Source of the DNA: Phalacrocorax aristotelis
Taxonomy: Eukaryota; Chordata; Aves; Suliformes; Phalacrocoracidae
Direction of reading: 5' to 3'
DNA: 64,000 nt
NCBI RefSeq assembly: GCF_949628215.1
Contig: NC_134281.1
Location: 14,270,501 to 14,334,500 of the forward strand
Shown here: one piece after another, positions 25,001-37,909 of the stretch
How the letters are laid out: the number at the start of each line of letters is the position of its first letter
Numbering within the stretch: the first letter of the stretch is position 1
The notes under the pieces: generated by a model
Seen by the model: the letters and a program-made list of their open reading frames with translations, nothing else
Told to the model about the DNA's origin: nothing
Database searches by the model: none
Translations under genes and position numbers: made by a program

Positions 25001-28000
25001 AATACCTCCCCAGGCACACCCCATAACCTGCCATGCCATTAATGCTGAGTTACCTTCAGACGTTATTTACTAGTGTCCTCAGTACACACCAGGGAACTAA
25101 ACTGTGCACTATCCTCTGCCAATTACATGCACAGTGCTGGGCATTTGGGGGATCTTTCTAGAGCTATTTTGGATTTTTAAAAAAAGCTTTAAAACAGAAT
25201 GGTTTGAACTACAAAACCACATTAAAAATTATACCATCCACCCACAGAAAACCTGGGAAAGGAGAACAGTCCATTTTTCACAGGAGCAAAATTAGATGCT
25301 CTGGTTTGTTCCCAAATGAGAGGCTGTAATTGGCAGAAAGTGATGTGAGAGCAAGCAGTGGTGCCAGCTGTGTTGCAGGCATGTTAGCTCATTTAGAAAC
25401 AGCCTCACCAAACCTCTGTAAAGCTGTCTTTCTGCAATTTATTTCTGACTGAATGCAGAGAATAGTTATAAGGTACTCGTGATCCCTTCACTGCCACAGC
25501 ACAGAGAACAGAAGTGGTTCCATGTCATCAATAAATAGGTTGTTATTGAATCTTTGTGTACAAGACAAAACTTCTTGGAATTTGCTGTCAAAGTACAAAA
25601 GAAAGCTGGTTCAAATGGGAAACACACGATTGCCAACAGACCTGCTGTTGTCAAAATTTGCTTTGAGAGTTAGTAAACCCCCAGAAAAGTCAAAGAATGA
25701 AAACCACATTAAAAACATGCCTGGCAGTGTGTGTGTAACTATTGTACGCAGCTGGCCATTTCTGCCAGATAGACTGCAAGCCTTTCAGAGAGAAGTTCTT
25801 ACTGCACAGCATCATCAGTAAAAGCTTGGCTCTCACAGGGGTCACTGTGCAGTCCTGCAGTTCATGCGCACAAACAAGGAACACAAAGTAGTTGTCCTGC
25901 AAACTTACCTCTTCCCGAAGCATAGTGAAGAGAAAGTTCATGAGGACGGCATGTTTGCGAGGGTACTTCTGACAGAGTGCATTGATGGCCTGCACCACTA
26001 CAACCTGGAGGAAAAGGGGGGAAGTAAAAAAAGATTTTGTCTCACCAGGCAGGAAAAAATAGTTGGATTGTGTCATTTCTGTGCTGGTCCCTAGCCTGGA
26101 AACTGCAGTTTTGCCTTTACTTATCCAACAAATACAGTTCCAGGAGGTATAATCCTAAGAATTGGAGGGGATTGATCTTTATGCACTGACCAGCCCTAGG
26201 AAAAGCCCACACCCACCAGAAAGAAGAAAAAGAGATTTAATTCTCAAACAGCACCTCCCCAGAAAAGAGCACACGACTTTGGAGCTGGGTGCTGTATGAC
26301 CGAGGCATGGCTTAGGCTGAAAGCCTCAGATTCTTTCTCTTCCCTGCAAATACTCTGCAGCCCAGCTCCTAGAAGCAGCTCCATGTGGGTTTCAGAGTGC
26401 ACACACAAACATGGACAAAGACCAAGGGGTTTCTTCAGGAACCTGTGTGTCCCTTCTCCTCCCATTTCCTTACTTTAAACTCATCTGAGATTTCTGACAT
26501 GAAAGAGGAGATCTGCTTCATGAGCCGGTCAATGCTGCTCTCACTGCCAGTTTTCAGCAGCGTGGTGATGGCCAGGGTGGCTATGCTGCGGTTTGAGTCT
26601 GTCACAAGGTTCTCCAGGTCTAGATTACAGGCAGTCACAGCAGATGGGTGCTTCATGGCCACCTAGAGCAGAGAAGGTAGAGTGGAAATCACTCAGTAGA
26701 TGCAAAAGGCCCAGCTGGCAAGACCCACCAAGTCTCTATTGGCTCCCACTCCTTACTGTAAAAATAAATGAGGGTCATCTCAGAAAAATAACTAATCGAG
26801 ATTAAAGTAACAAGCTCTTTCTTCCTGCAGAATTGCACCTCTTGCTGGAAGGGAAGCAGTAGTAATAAACACTTTTTTACCATTTTTAACTTTATAATTC
26901 TCCTCTATATGTCAAGAAAAGAAAGCTATGAACTCCCAACAAAAATCCAATGAGCCTAGCTGTGAAGAACAGCTTTGTGGGTGGAAGCACAGCAGCTACC
27001 AGACACTGCCATTCTGTCTTTCTTTTTGAGAGTTTACAAGATCAAGAGAAAAGCTGGAGAAAAGATTGCCATGGAACAGGCATGAAGCAACATCAAGGTT
27101 TGATCCCCATTTTACAAGTTGTTCCTTCACCATGGGAAGCTCAGAGGCAAAGCAGTAACATGCAAGACCAGCAATATTCTTACAGAGACCTGTGAGAGTG
27201 ATTGCTTTTCTTTTCCTCTCCTTTCTGTAAAGTGTTCTTTGAGGCTTTATTTCACCCAGAAAGCAATGAAACATAAGGCTGCAGTCCAGGGTAGAGGTTA
27301 TTCACACAAAATCATCGCATAATCTGTCCTCCTTTCTCTTCTGAAGTCTGCACCTCCCTGCACATGAGAAACTATTACAGCTCCCAAGAGGCCAGCTCCT
27401 ACCTTATTAAGTGTACGGACAGCTGCATATCTCAGTGCTGCTTTTGGGGAGCTGCAGAACAGCTGCAAAACTGCAAGACAGGAAAACCAACAAAGGCAGA
27501 TGTTTAGGCACTCTATTGTTGTGAAGCATTTCATACCTAAAGCAAGAGCTTCAGTAAAGAGACAGCTGCCAGCACAAAATAACTAGAAGCATGCTTAAGA
27601 AGCAACTGCGAATTTACCAGCTTCCTCCCTCCCTCCCTGTTTTGTCCCCTTTGCCACACAACCCTTCTGACAACTAGCTCCTACCCTCCTCCCTCTTCTT
27701 CCATGGTGCTGCTATCCTTTGCTCCTCTTGAAAGTCAATTTCATCACCTGTCATCTTTCCCATTAAGTCAATTTGAACTTCTGTTCTCCATTTTTGTGCA
27801 AATCCTGTTCCTCTCCCAGGGCTGGCCCATGAAGGGCACCCTTCCTGTGCCTCCCTACCTGCCAACAGTCCCAGCTCAGAAGAATCTCTGGACTGGACTG
27901 AGCTGGGAAGGCAGGACCCCAACACCTTGGCTTCTTGCACTGTTACACTCACTTTAAAGCAGGGAGATTTACCAGTTAGAATTCAGCCCTGTTTCACAGG

Positions 28001-31000
28001 AGAAAAAAAAAAAAGACCCTTCCAGTAACCCACACTTGAACACACCAGGCAAATACCTTTACAGGAGCAAAGCTATTCACACACACCACAGGCCCTCAGC
28101 AGCAGCACAAAGCAACAAAGGGTACGGCAGCATTACAAGCCTGAAACTACACAAGGTTCTTGTTTCTTGGGGTAATCAGCAGGTGTCACCACTGCAGGCC
28201 CATAATCCCCTCCCCATTGCCAGAAGCATCACATTTACCTGAGACAGCCGGAGCCAGCTCTTTGGCAGTGCAGTTGGGCAGGTTAACAATGGCAGATGCA
28301 GCTTCATAGACCACCATCTCGTGCTTGTTTCTTAGGCAGCTCTCAATGAAATCAAACAGGGGGCTATCACGGCTAAGGGACAAAAAAGCACGAGAATGAA
28401 TGAAGACAAAGGTGCTAACAGAAACGAAGAATCCAGCAGCAGAAATGGGCAGGTCCCATAGTCTGTGGAAAGTTAAAAGCAGCCATAAATCCACTGTCCC
28501 CAGATTTTATAGTGGTCATTATACAGTACTTCCAGCACGTTTGGGCTAGAAGTCAGCCTGCCTTCTGAGAAGACAGCCTCCCTTACCCCTCACACACTGA
28601 GAGCTTACCATACACACCAAAGTCTTAACCACCTGGAAGCCATAGTGGATTCATGACAGCCAAATAATTACAGAAGTCAGAGAAAATGAAGTAGAATATC
28701 TCAATAAAGAACAGCCATGCCAAACAGGCAAGAGAAACAAGAAAGTATTTGATGTGCAAGCACATACACAGACAACACTCACAGAAGCTATCCCATAACA
28801 ACATGAAACCATCCTGTATTTTCTCTGCTGACTTTTAACCAACAGTAAGAGGGTAGAAGCTGCATGCTGCACTTCAAAGTCAGAAATAATTTCCCTCATG
28901 AGATGGCAAGTAAGCCTGCAAGACAAGATGGAAGTAGGACCTGAGGAATTTATTCCAGCATGGCAAACGAGCCCCCTCACCTGCCAGCCTCTTCCTCCAG
29001 CAGCTTGCTGGCTACTCGAATCATCATGCAGTAGGCAAATGGTGACTTGAGGCCATGACGTGTGAACTTGCTGAGCATCTTGTTGACTGCCAGGCGGTCA
29101 TTCTTCCGCACATGGTAGAGCAAGCCCAGAGCATGATACTATGCAGGGAAAGAGACAGTCACAAACCCACAGTGTGTTCTTCCCACTTCTATCCCCTCCA
29201 TTGCCCAGAAGTGTCTGACTGAGCTCTAGTAGTTTGCTGCACTCCCCACTGCTGCTTGCTATTCCCTGTGTGGGCAGGGGGTTTCCTACCTGCACCATGA
29301 TATTGTCACTGGAAGCTGCCTCCTGAGCTTCATTTACCCAGCGTTTTACCACATCATAACTGGTCTTGAGCAGGTGCTGGGGGAGAAAGTCACAGACACA
29401 CCCATGAGAGGAGGGTAGACGAAGCTTTGGGAATCACAGCTCATATTAAGAAGCAGCAAGCTTTCCCCATGATGGTGCTGGCTGCAGCAACTTATAGAAG
29501 AGCAGAAGATCAGCATGCAGAGACTTGGCCATGATGGTCATGGCCTCAAGAGGCTGATGTTATCCCACAAAGTCAGCACCAGTCCCTCAGTTCAAAAAGA
29601 ATGAAACCTTGAAACTCCAAAGATGTCCAAACCCACACAGATAACTGCTTCCCAGCCTGACTGTCCCTCAGGCCCACCTGCAGGGAGTACCTACCAAGGA
29701 AGACACCAGAGCAGAGCTGGATACACTTGGCACTTTGTCAACAATCGCCTGCTTCATGTATCGCTCAATGGCCTGCAACATGGTACTCTGCAGGGAGAGG
29801 GAAACAACAGCTGGTACAGAAAAGCTGTCAGGAATGTGAAAGGGGAGATGCAACGGCATAAAAAGCAGAGTAAAAGATGGGATGGGGTGAAGTAGGGAAA
29901 GGTGAAGGGCCTAGGGCTGCCCCAAGGGAAAAGTGGCACTTACATCAGTGATTTGACAGAGCGCTCTCACAGCAGGACCTCGGTAATTGTCATCCTTCCC
30001 AGTCATGTCCTTGGTTAAGCTGGTTGAAAACAGGAAGCTCTCAATACTGCACTCCTGAGCCAGCAGCTCTCAGGCATGTGTACAGTGCACAGAGAGCAGT
30101 AGGCAGCCAGGAGCACAGCTGAATGACAAGCAGGCAACTGCAGGTCTTGGGCAAGTCCCATCGGGGTGTGTGAAGGCAGGAGGAAAAGATCAGTACTTGG
30201 GTTTCAAGCCCATCAGCAGCTGTATGAGCTCTTGATCACCATGGGAGGCAAGCCCATCGGCAGGCTGTTCAAACTCCTGATCACCACAGGAGGCTGGAGC
30301 GCACACACATGCCCCTAAGCCATTCCCCTTCCTTACTGAAGGCTCATTCCTGCCCTTTCTCCAGGATCCTGATGAGTGCGAGACCATCTATGAAGTGATG
30401 GGAGTTCATCACATCACAGCACTTGGGAATGGCTTCTGCCTGCTGCATGGCCTTGGCCCTCAGCAGACCCTGTACCCTCACACCGTTGTCTCCTGATATG
30501 GCCCCAGCCTTTCAGTGTGATGAGCAGCAATTCAGGAATAACTCACAGAGGGAATTTTGCTCCCCAGTGAAGTTGCATCTGTGCTGCTACAGGAGCAGTA
30601 AACCCCTACCTACCTGTAAGCCTTGGGATTTATGCCAGAAATCTTCAAAAAGCTTCAAGGCATTCAGACAGGAAAGTAGGATTTAATGACACAGCCTTTT
30701 GCAAAAGGGGAAAAAACAGCAGTGCTGCCATACCACGTAACCAAAATCCAAACACCCATGGGCACAGGATATGGGGACACAGTACATTTCACATACATCA
30801 CTAGGAGTTCAGTGTCTGTATTTTAATGGCCTCTTTTAAAGGAAAAAATTTCCTCACCAAGGGCATTCCCTATCCTCACCCTGCTTAGGGACTACAGTTA
30901 TCTCCAAGAGGTTGGACAGGCATTACTGGAGGACATGTGAATATAGCAGTAAGAAAAGTGAAGTGACTGACCTGCTAGTAACAATGATTACATCTTCTGC

Positions 31001-34000
31001 AATAGAAGACATCTCTTTGATAGTCAGGTAACACATCCTGCGAAGAGTTGGCTGACAAGGAAAGAGGGAAGACAGACATCAACTAAGAGGATCCCAGATA
31101 GGAAAGGATCTGAGTTTTCCCTGCTTCTGTGAATTTATTGTGAAGATAAAGAACGTGATACCTTCAGAGAGCCCCAGTGGCTGAGTGTAAAAGATGTACA
31201 AAACCCATATTGATTAACGAAACACCTCTTCCTCTTCTAAATGTTAGGATGAAGCTGCAGAGACACCAGATTTAGCTGGATCTACAGTTTTGTCTTTCAC
31301 TTGTCATTCACACGAACAAGGACAAAAGCTTGAAATCATTAGCTGATGGCATCCTGTTGCTTCAAAAGCAAGAAACCAAGCAATTTATATTCCTGAGTCT
31401 GGGGGCTTCTACACTGCTCTCATCATTTTAATGCCTTGAGGTTTGGGGAACAACTAGTGATGGTACTACTGCTGTGGGTAGGTACTAATTCCTGGCCTCC
31501 TCCAGGACATACCGCTGTTGACTCTCAGCAGGAAGCAGGATCTTTTTATGCTGGGCACAAAGCACAGTGTATTCTAGCTGATTATATGCTTGATCTGTGC
31601 CCAACACAATCTCAAGAGTTAAACAGCAATTCAGAGGGAAGAATCTCTCGTCTCAAGACGATGCTTCAGTCAGGCTGCTACAAGGTCTGGGAAGGGCTAG
31701 AAAGCTGATCTCTCTTTCTAAACTTCCATCCTACTCTTCCCAGTCAGATCAGGTAGCTCCAGGCAGGATGGAAAAGCTGATTGTATAAAAAGGCACATCT
31801 CAAGGCTGAAAAAGGACAACATTGGCAACTTGTCCCACCAGATAAATATAGCAGAAAACAGGTAGACTTACATCATTGGACTGAAACAGCTTGGTCATAG
31901 CAAAGAAGGATTCGGTAGCTTCCATGACACCAAGGTGCTCCCCCTAGAAGATGTTTAGAAAGAAGCAAGGAAGTCCCAGTTACCACAACCAGCTTTGGGC
32001 CTGCTGCAGGTGTCTCTGTATAGGTGTCATTTACGCTCCGTTACCTGGTTTATGAGATACAGGATCTTGGTGAGGATGTGAGCACATTTTCGTGGGTTTA
32101 TGGGAGTCTCGTTAAACACCCGTGCCTGGAAACAAAGCACACACAAGGACACTGACACCAGTGCGCTCTCAGAAACACTGTCCTGTCTGGTCTTGGCAAC
32201 GGATACAAACAAGTTGTGGGTGAGGTATGGCTTGATTCGTAATGTCTTTGGATCAGATTTCCCCTCAATTCCTGTTAAACATGGTCCCCTTTTAAACAGC
32301 TGGTTCTACGGTCTCATCCTGGGATTGCAAGTTCAAGTGCAATTAAGGTTTAAAGGCCAAATCCTCATCACACTTTCACCCACGTAAGTCTGGATCATGT
32401 GCTAGTTAAAACACTACTCTCCTGACAGATGTACGCTAGCTCTGCAAGGCTAACAGGAGCCAACACCATTCACAACATTGCAAGCAAAGAGATAATGCTG
32501 AAACCACAGGGTCTGGGGACTGAGAATTTTATGTGCTGTTGAGCAGAAAGGCATTTTTTCAGAGCAAAATCATAGACTATTCAATAGCCACTTACACCCT
32601 GCTCATTAACTTTGTCATCTACAAGACATTTGGGGTGTCCAAAGCCTATTTTCCAACCTTCCTGTTTTAGGATGAGCTTTCCCAGATAATTGTATTAATT
32701 TTATTACTTTTTATAGTTCACAGACTTTAATTTGTTGGAGAGACCATTACAACCTTCTCCCTTCCTCCCTCCAATAATAAAATAAGAACTAACAGGAGCA
32801 TTGCCCGTTTCTTTCAGAACTAGCAGGGGACTGTAACAAACACCCACCTCCTTGCTGAAGTTCTCCAGTGACCTACTCAAGAGAGGGAGAGACTCTAGTT
32901 AGAAAGTGATACACGAAGGAGAGCGATTGAGGATTTACCTCTTGCAAGACTGCACTCTTCTCCAGGTGCTGGAAAGGGTTGGAACCCCCACCTGCAAAAT
33001 AAAGAGATTAAAAGTCTTTCCATGGATAGTGCTATGAGAAAGCAATGTTCTAACCATACCCATACTTTAAAAACAGACTGAGCATTTTGGAGTAACTTTC
33101 TCTTGAACACCAAGCAACCAGAGCTCCCTCTTTTAGGCTATATTAGTTGGATGTCTTCATTGCAGTTCAGGAAGGCAGAGCAGACAGGACATTCTTCAAC
33201 TTATCACCCGCCCCGCAAAGAAGTAACTAGCCAAGAGCCAAGGTAGACTGATTAGCTGTAAAGTAGCTGCACTCCACTGTTATCCCCACAAACCTATTTC
33301 CAGCCCCTGGGCTGCGAGATTGCTGACAGTTCGAGCATCAGTAAGACAGGCCTAGAAACAAAATCTCAGACAAAAAGAGACATCGCTTGCCAGACTGGTG
33401 AGTCAGGAGTCCTTTATCCCTCTCTTATAAACCAATCAGGAATCCACCAGTAAAGTATTTTTGGCTCTATCGCTAATTAAGAGAACAAGACAGTGGACTA
33501 GAGAGTCTGGACACACAGTATCTTTCATTGTAACTTTAATTGTTCTACTTAATAGAATAAATTATATTAAATAATTAAAACCCTCACCAATTAAGGATGA
33601 GATAATCAGAGGGAAAAGCACTATCATTCTGCCTGGTCTCTATTAGCTTGCCTCCTAAGAATTTGTGATCTGCAGCTTTCAAAAGCTGCCAGTTATTGAT
33701 AAGCAGGTTTTAATTAGTACCTATGTTCAGCCCAGCCCTGGGACAAAATGCAGCCATTTCCAGTGCTGTTCCAATGTTTAGCAAGCCTGATCTGCTTGAA
33801 AGCACAGCTGCTGGGCCCAGCTCCGATCTGACCTGGGCCTGAAGCGCCCTATGCTGGCACTGGGAGCCTTTGCAAGAGTAAGTCTTAAACCTAAACACAA
33901 ACACTTCTGCACCCTGGCTCCTTCCCAGTTCATAAACTGCCCTCCTCTGGCTCAGGGGAAGTTTGCAAATGCAGTAGATGGCCAAACAAAGCACACTTAT

Positions 34001-35899
34001 GCGGGGTTGGGGAGAGAAGAACAAAAACGTCTCTAGTATGACTATGAACCAGCTCTACCATGAGCATGCAAACGTGCTCCAAAGAACCTTCCTAGCAGCA
34101 CAGTATTTCCCATGACCCAGCACGTCTACAATCCCTAAACCAGCCATCAACAACAGAGCACTGCCTCTTCATCTTTTGTAGCTCTAAGGATCTTGAAATA
34201 TATTGCACATGAGGTCTTTGACCAAGTATTTTTCCATCGGAAGAGAATCAGACAGAGGAAAGGCAAAGGCTGTGCAGAGTGAAAGCTCCTAGTATTGGAT
34301 GACTAACAACAATTTGTACTGATTTGCAGAGAAAGAGTCACTGACCGAGCAAGGATCTCAGAATAATGCTATGCCCAAAATTACATCTGAGAGTGCATTT
34401 CTGAGAGCCAGTGCAAGCAGCTCATCCAAGGCTACCTAAACCATCCATGAAAAGCAAAGAAACAGAAGCCAATTAAGCAGACACACACGTGTCAACAAAA
34501 AGACTCTTCTGTTAGCCTTTACATGGAAAGAATGGGTATAAAAGGCCTGTAAATTCAGGGATGATGCACTCTACATAAGACCAAGAACAACAAGCAGTCA
34601 CGCTATATACATTTTGGACACATACACAAATCCACAGGAGAAGGGCAGGTGCAGTAAATCTTAAGAATCTTAATTCAAAACAGAAGCAACAGGACGAGAA
34701 GTAAAGGCAATAGTGAAGAAAAAACGTTGGGAAGCAGGCGAGCAGGAGTGCCAGAAAGGAGAGCTCTGTGAACTCTCAGTATGAACAAAATTAACAACAG
34801 TCAGCATCGTAATACAAGGAAGTACGTCTCCTGCCAGCCTTGGCCACAGGTAACGCAATACCTTGAAGCATGCGGTAGGTGCAAATGAAGAACAGCCTTA
34901 AAAATGAAAGCCAAGAGCGGTTCCTCTCCAACAGTTGCCTCACTAAATTCTCTGCTTATCAAGATGTCACTGGATGCTTTGGACAAGGGAAACAAAGGCA
35001 AAGCATTTAATGCACATTAAAATAAAAAGCAAGCACAGTCATGCAGAACAATCACTAAGATTTACGCTGAACCAATTAGCTTCAGGATGTACTGATATGT
35101 TATGCAGACCAAGCCACATAGAAAGCTTTGTAGAAAGATGAGAAAGATACCATAAGGCACAACCATGAAAGTAAACACTGTCATATCCAGCCTCGATTCC
35201 ACCTGAATTACACACCACATAAAATATCAACCTCTTCCTTACTACTTGGGCCTAAAGTTTTGAGAGGTCCAGCAACCACTCTGTGTTTCTTCGGTGCGCT
35301 CAGCCTTTCAGACCCACTGAAGCTGGCACCAATCTTGTTGGAAGACCAGACCATGCGTGTTGGAAAAACAGTACTAAAAACTACAAACTGGATTCTACCC
35401 TGCTTTAGCACCTGGCTTGAGAGTTGGACCATGGTGAACAGGGCTAATATGCTCAATATTCACTCTCAGCCTCTACACCTGCAGCAGATAACATCGGTGC
35501 GCTGTGCCAATGCAACAGGTTTAGCCTCTGGTTGCAGCAGTGAGAGAAGGATGACAGCAGACTGCTCCAGTGCTTCCACGGCGCTTCTCACTGTACTCTT
35601 GTGCACACCAGCCAGCCCCCCCTGCAACACTAGTACCAAGTCTCCCCCCAGAGCTCCCCAGGGGTCCCCCCCTCACAACTCCCCCCCCCCCCGCTTACCC
35701 ACAGGAAGGGGGGATCTCCCTTCACAGCTCCCCCTCCCTTACCCACAGGAGGGGGGGATCTCCCCTCACAGCTCCCCCTCCCTTACCCACAGGAGGGGGG
35801 AGCCTCCCGACAGGGCGCCCCCGGCCTCCCCTTACAGACCGGCTCGCCCCGCCTCCCCTCACCCGACTCCTCGTCCTTCTTGTCGAACTTCTTCAGCAT
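16076..35899 (-). CDS. COPG1: Coatomer subunit gamma-1, complete, 24 exons
   Basis: Gamma-COP is part of the COPI coat that forms Golgi-to-ER and intra-Golgi vesicles. Exons on the - strand: 35863-35899, 32939-32991, 32045-32125, 31872-31943, 30972-31051, 29944-30019, 29695-29787, 29290-29376, 28981-29138, 28239-28372, 27403-27470, 26474-26662, 25909-26004, 24303-24546, 23848-23923, 23400-23503, 23166-23291, 22674-22742, 22173-22315, 20674-20845, 19555-19652, 17889-18027, 16825-16923, 16076-16206. They sum to 2625 bases with matching phases, giving 874 aa, the human length. The protein starts [13 protein letters not shown]. The alpha-solenoid trunk runs to about residue 550, then a linker, then the appendage domain (about 610-874) with the [16 protein letters not shown] and [18 protein letters not shown] blocks, ending [10 protein letters not shown]. 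All introns read here have GT-AG ends. COPG1 rather than COPG2 is supported by HMCES directly downstream. Confidence 0.96.
30208..30294. repeat. Two diverged copies of a ~43-bp unit in COPG1 intron 5
   Basis: caagcccatcagcagctgta (from about 30208) and caagcccatcggcaggctgt (from about 30250) begin two similar units that both continue through a tgatcacca core to a ggagg end. This is a short tandem duplication that has diverged. No coding role is seen. Confidence 0.6.
35650..35815. repeat. 44-bp minisatellite in COPG1 intron 1
   Basis: A 44-base unit beginning ttacccacaggaggggggga starts at about 35695, 35739 and 35783, with a partial, C-rich copy before it. Copies differ by only a few bases. 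The array ends about 50 bases inside intron 1, next to exon 1. Read on the gene strand each unit contains tgtgggtaag, which resembles a splice donor. Confidence 0.85.
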
Positions 35900-35940
35900 G
35901 GTGCTGCCAAACGGCCCCGCGGCGAAGCCTTTCCCGCCCC

Positions 35941-35993
35941 GTAGCAGTCCCAGTCGCAGTCCCAGTCCCGGTCCCGGTCCCGGTCCCAGTGCC
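35941..35993. repeat. Hexanucleotide repeat upstream of the COPG1 start codon
   Basis: About eight copies of a GTCCCG/GTCCCA/GTCGCA-type hexamer lie about 45-95 bases upstream of the COPG1 ATG, probably within the 5'UTR. Variant copies at both ends flank uniform GTCCCG units in the middle, which suggests recent slippage. Confidence 0.75.
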
Positions 35994-36201
35994 AGTGACA
36001 CCGCCCGCCCCTTCCTGCTCCCGGCCCCTTCCTGCCAGCCTGTCACCGCCGTCGCCGCCCGCCACACTGCGCAGGCGCGGCCCCGCCCCCCGACGTGGCT
36101 CCTGGCGGCGGCCCGAGCCGCGGGCGGGGCGCGGAGGTGTGGCGTGGAGCGGTGACTGACCGGAGGGGAGGGCGGGGACCGACCGGGAAGGGTGCGGTCT
36201 G

Positions 36202-36206
36202 ATTGG
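36202..36206 (-). promoter_or_regulatory. COPG1: CCAAT box of the COPG1 promoter
   Basis: attgg on the + strand reads CCAAT toward COPG1, with several GC boxes around it (ggggcgggg near 36216-36225 and cgggcggggcg near 36120). No TATA box is visible. The spacing to the start codon, about 300 bases, fits a TATA-less housekeeping promoter. Confidence 0.5.
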
Positions 36207-36249
36207 CGGAGGGGACGGGGCGGGGCTAGGAGGGGGTCTGGGGCTGGGG

Positions 36250-37455
36250 TGGGCACTGGGGTTGGGGCAGTAGTGGCACTGTTGGCACGGGGGTACGAGG
36301 CAGGAACCCGACCTGGGGAACAGTGAGGGTGGGGAGGGCAATGGGCCTGGAGACACTGGCACCAGGGGACACACTGAAGAAGACACAGCATGGGGGGGAG
36401 ACACACCGGGCCTGGGAGGAGGCACTGGGAGCACTGGAGTGACACTGGGCAGTGGGACACCCTGGGTACGGCAGGGAAAGGGCAGAGTGAGGCACCAGGA
36501 AGCCCGGGGGACACGGGGGCCAGAGCAGGGGGGCACACTGGGCTTAAGGAGGGGAGATGGGGGGGATGGGGCAAGATATAGGAAGGAGGATATGGTAGCA
36601 GGAGCTCAGTGCCCCTGGGACAAGGGGGCAGAACCCCCTCCTGGGGACAGGCGTTTATCACCTGGACGGCCTGCCCTGGAACTTCCCTGCAGTGACACAC
36701 CGGCACTGGCATCGGCAGCTCCTTCTGTGCCCCGTGTCCCTGCTGCCACCCCCAACCCATTCTGCACCCTGCACCTGCAAAGCCCTGGACCCAGCCTTGC
36801 AGCACCCGCCTACTGTGGTGGGATGTCCCCGGGGTCCGGTGCCACCCAAGCAACTCCTGAGCTCTGGGGCAGGCAGGGAAGGCAAAGGACATAATAGCCA
36901 CCCTGCCACCTCACCACAACCCACCCGTCTGCTGGAACATCCCTTTGCCAGCTACCGAAATATGTTCCTTCAGCAGGGCATGGAGTCACCCCAGTTTCTC
37001 CCACCCCATTCCCAAAGCCAATGTGTGCTCCAGGGCAAAGGGGCTGCACTCACCCTGCAGCAGGTACTCCTCGAAGAGCATGGCTGTGTCCCCCACCAGC
37101 TCCAGCAGCCCCCCCAGCAGGCGTCCCCCGGCCTCTGCCTCCCTCGCACCACCCTGTACTTTGCACAGGGCGTCTGCACTCTGCTCTGCACCACTCTTAT
37201 CTCCCAGCCTCGCCGAAGACGGTGGCTCCAGCAATGCAATGCAACGTCCCTGTTGGCCCAGAGCTGCTGCAGCCACCCTGGGCTGGGGTCTGGCGCTGCT
37301 GCTGGTGCAAGGGGTGACAGTCCTTGTTTGGGGCTTAATGAACTTCAGTCCCCAGCCTGGGACATGCCCCCACAGCAGATCCGGGGAGAGGTAACACAAA
37401 ATGAGTGTGGATAGGGGTGCAAAACCAGTATAAACCACGACAAGTTGTGTTCAAT
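36250..37455. other. Spacer between COPG1 and the UCN2 3' end
   Basis: About 1.2 kb of G-rich, minisatellite-like sequence (many ggcactggg-type units between 36,240 and 36,440), then sequence of mixed composition. One stretch (37054-37153) looks like a possible exon and is listed separately. Nothing else is recognised. This is where gene order changes from the human 3q21 block to the 3p21 block. Confidence 0.55.
37054..37153 (-). other. Possible orphan exon, product unknown
   Basis: On the - strand an open 100-base stretch is bounded by a plausible acceptor (gcaaagtacag) and a good donor (CAGG then gtgagtgc). One frame reads an amphipathic segment, GGRLLGGLLELVGDTAMLFE followed by EYLLQ. I do not recognise it, and no partner exon is evident within the small space available before the COPG1 promoter. 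It could be the remnant of a gene or chance. Confidence 0.2.
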
Positions 37456-37462
37456 GCTACCT

Positions 37463-37468
37463 TTTATT
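37463..37468 (-). terminator. UCN2: Poly(A) signal of the UCN2-like gene
   Basis: tttatt on the + strand is AATAAA on the - strand, 440 bases beyond the stop codon. It is the first canonical signal in that direction. Confidence 0.7.
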
Positions 37469-37909
37469 GTGCACGCTTGCCACCACTGGCTTCCAGGTTC
37501 AGCCAAGCTTTGGGGATGATTTTTGTGTGCCACAGCCACCCAGAGAGAGGTAGCACATAGGAAAAGTTGCCTGGCTGGATGCAGCCCCTTTGGAGACATC
37601 CCAGTGGTGGGTGAGTGAAGAGAAAAGCAGTGCACAGAAATCCCTGTGATGCCCAGGGCTGGGACCTGTCCATGCTCCAGGGCTGGCCCTGGCAAAGGCA
37701 AACCCAGCTGTAGCTCCTCTGGTGGTGCTGAGGTGACAGTTATTAAACCAAATCTTTCTGTGTCTGCTGCTTGTGCCATGGGCATCAGGACTGCAGGGAT
37801 GAGGTGCCATGTCCGTGATCCCCCGCGGTCACACTGATGCCACTCTGCGCTCCCCTCTGCCAATGCCCCCATCAGCCCCACTGCCCTCTCCAGCCCTGGC
37901 CAGGGAGGT

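Noticed and set aside
30190-30560. Possible processed pseudogene in COPG1 intron 5 (frames reading [13 protein letters not shown] and [14 protein letters not shown])
   Set aside because: The resemblance to known proteins is too weak, no poly(A) tail or target duplication is visible, and a local tandem duplication explains part of it.
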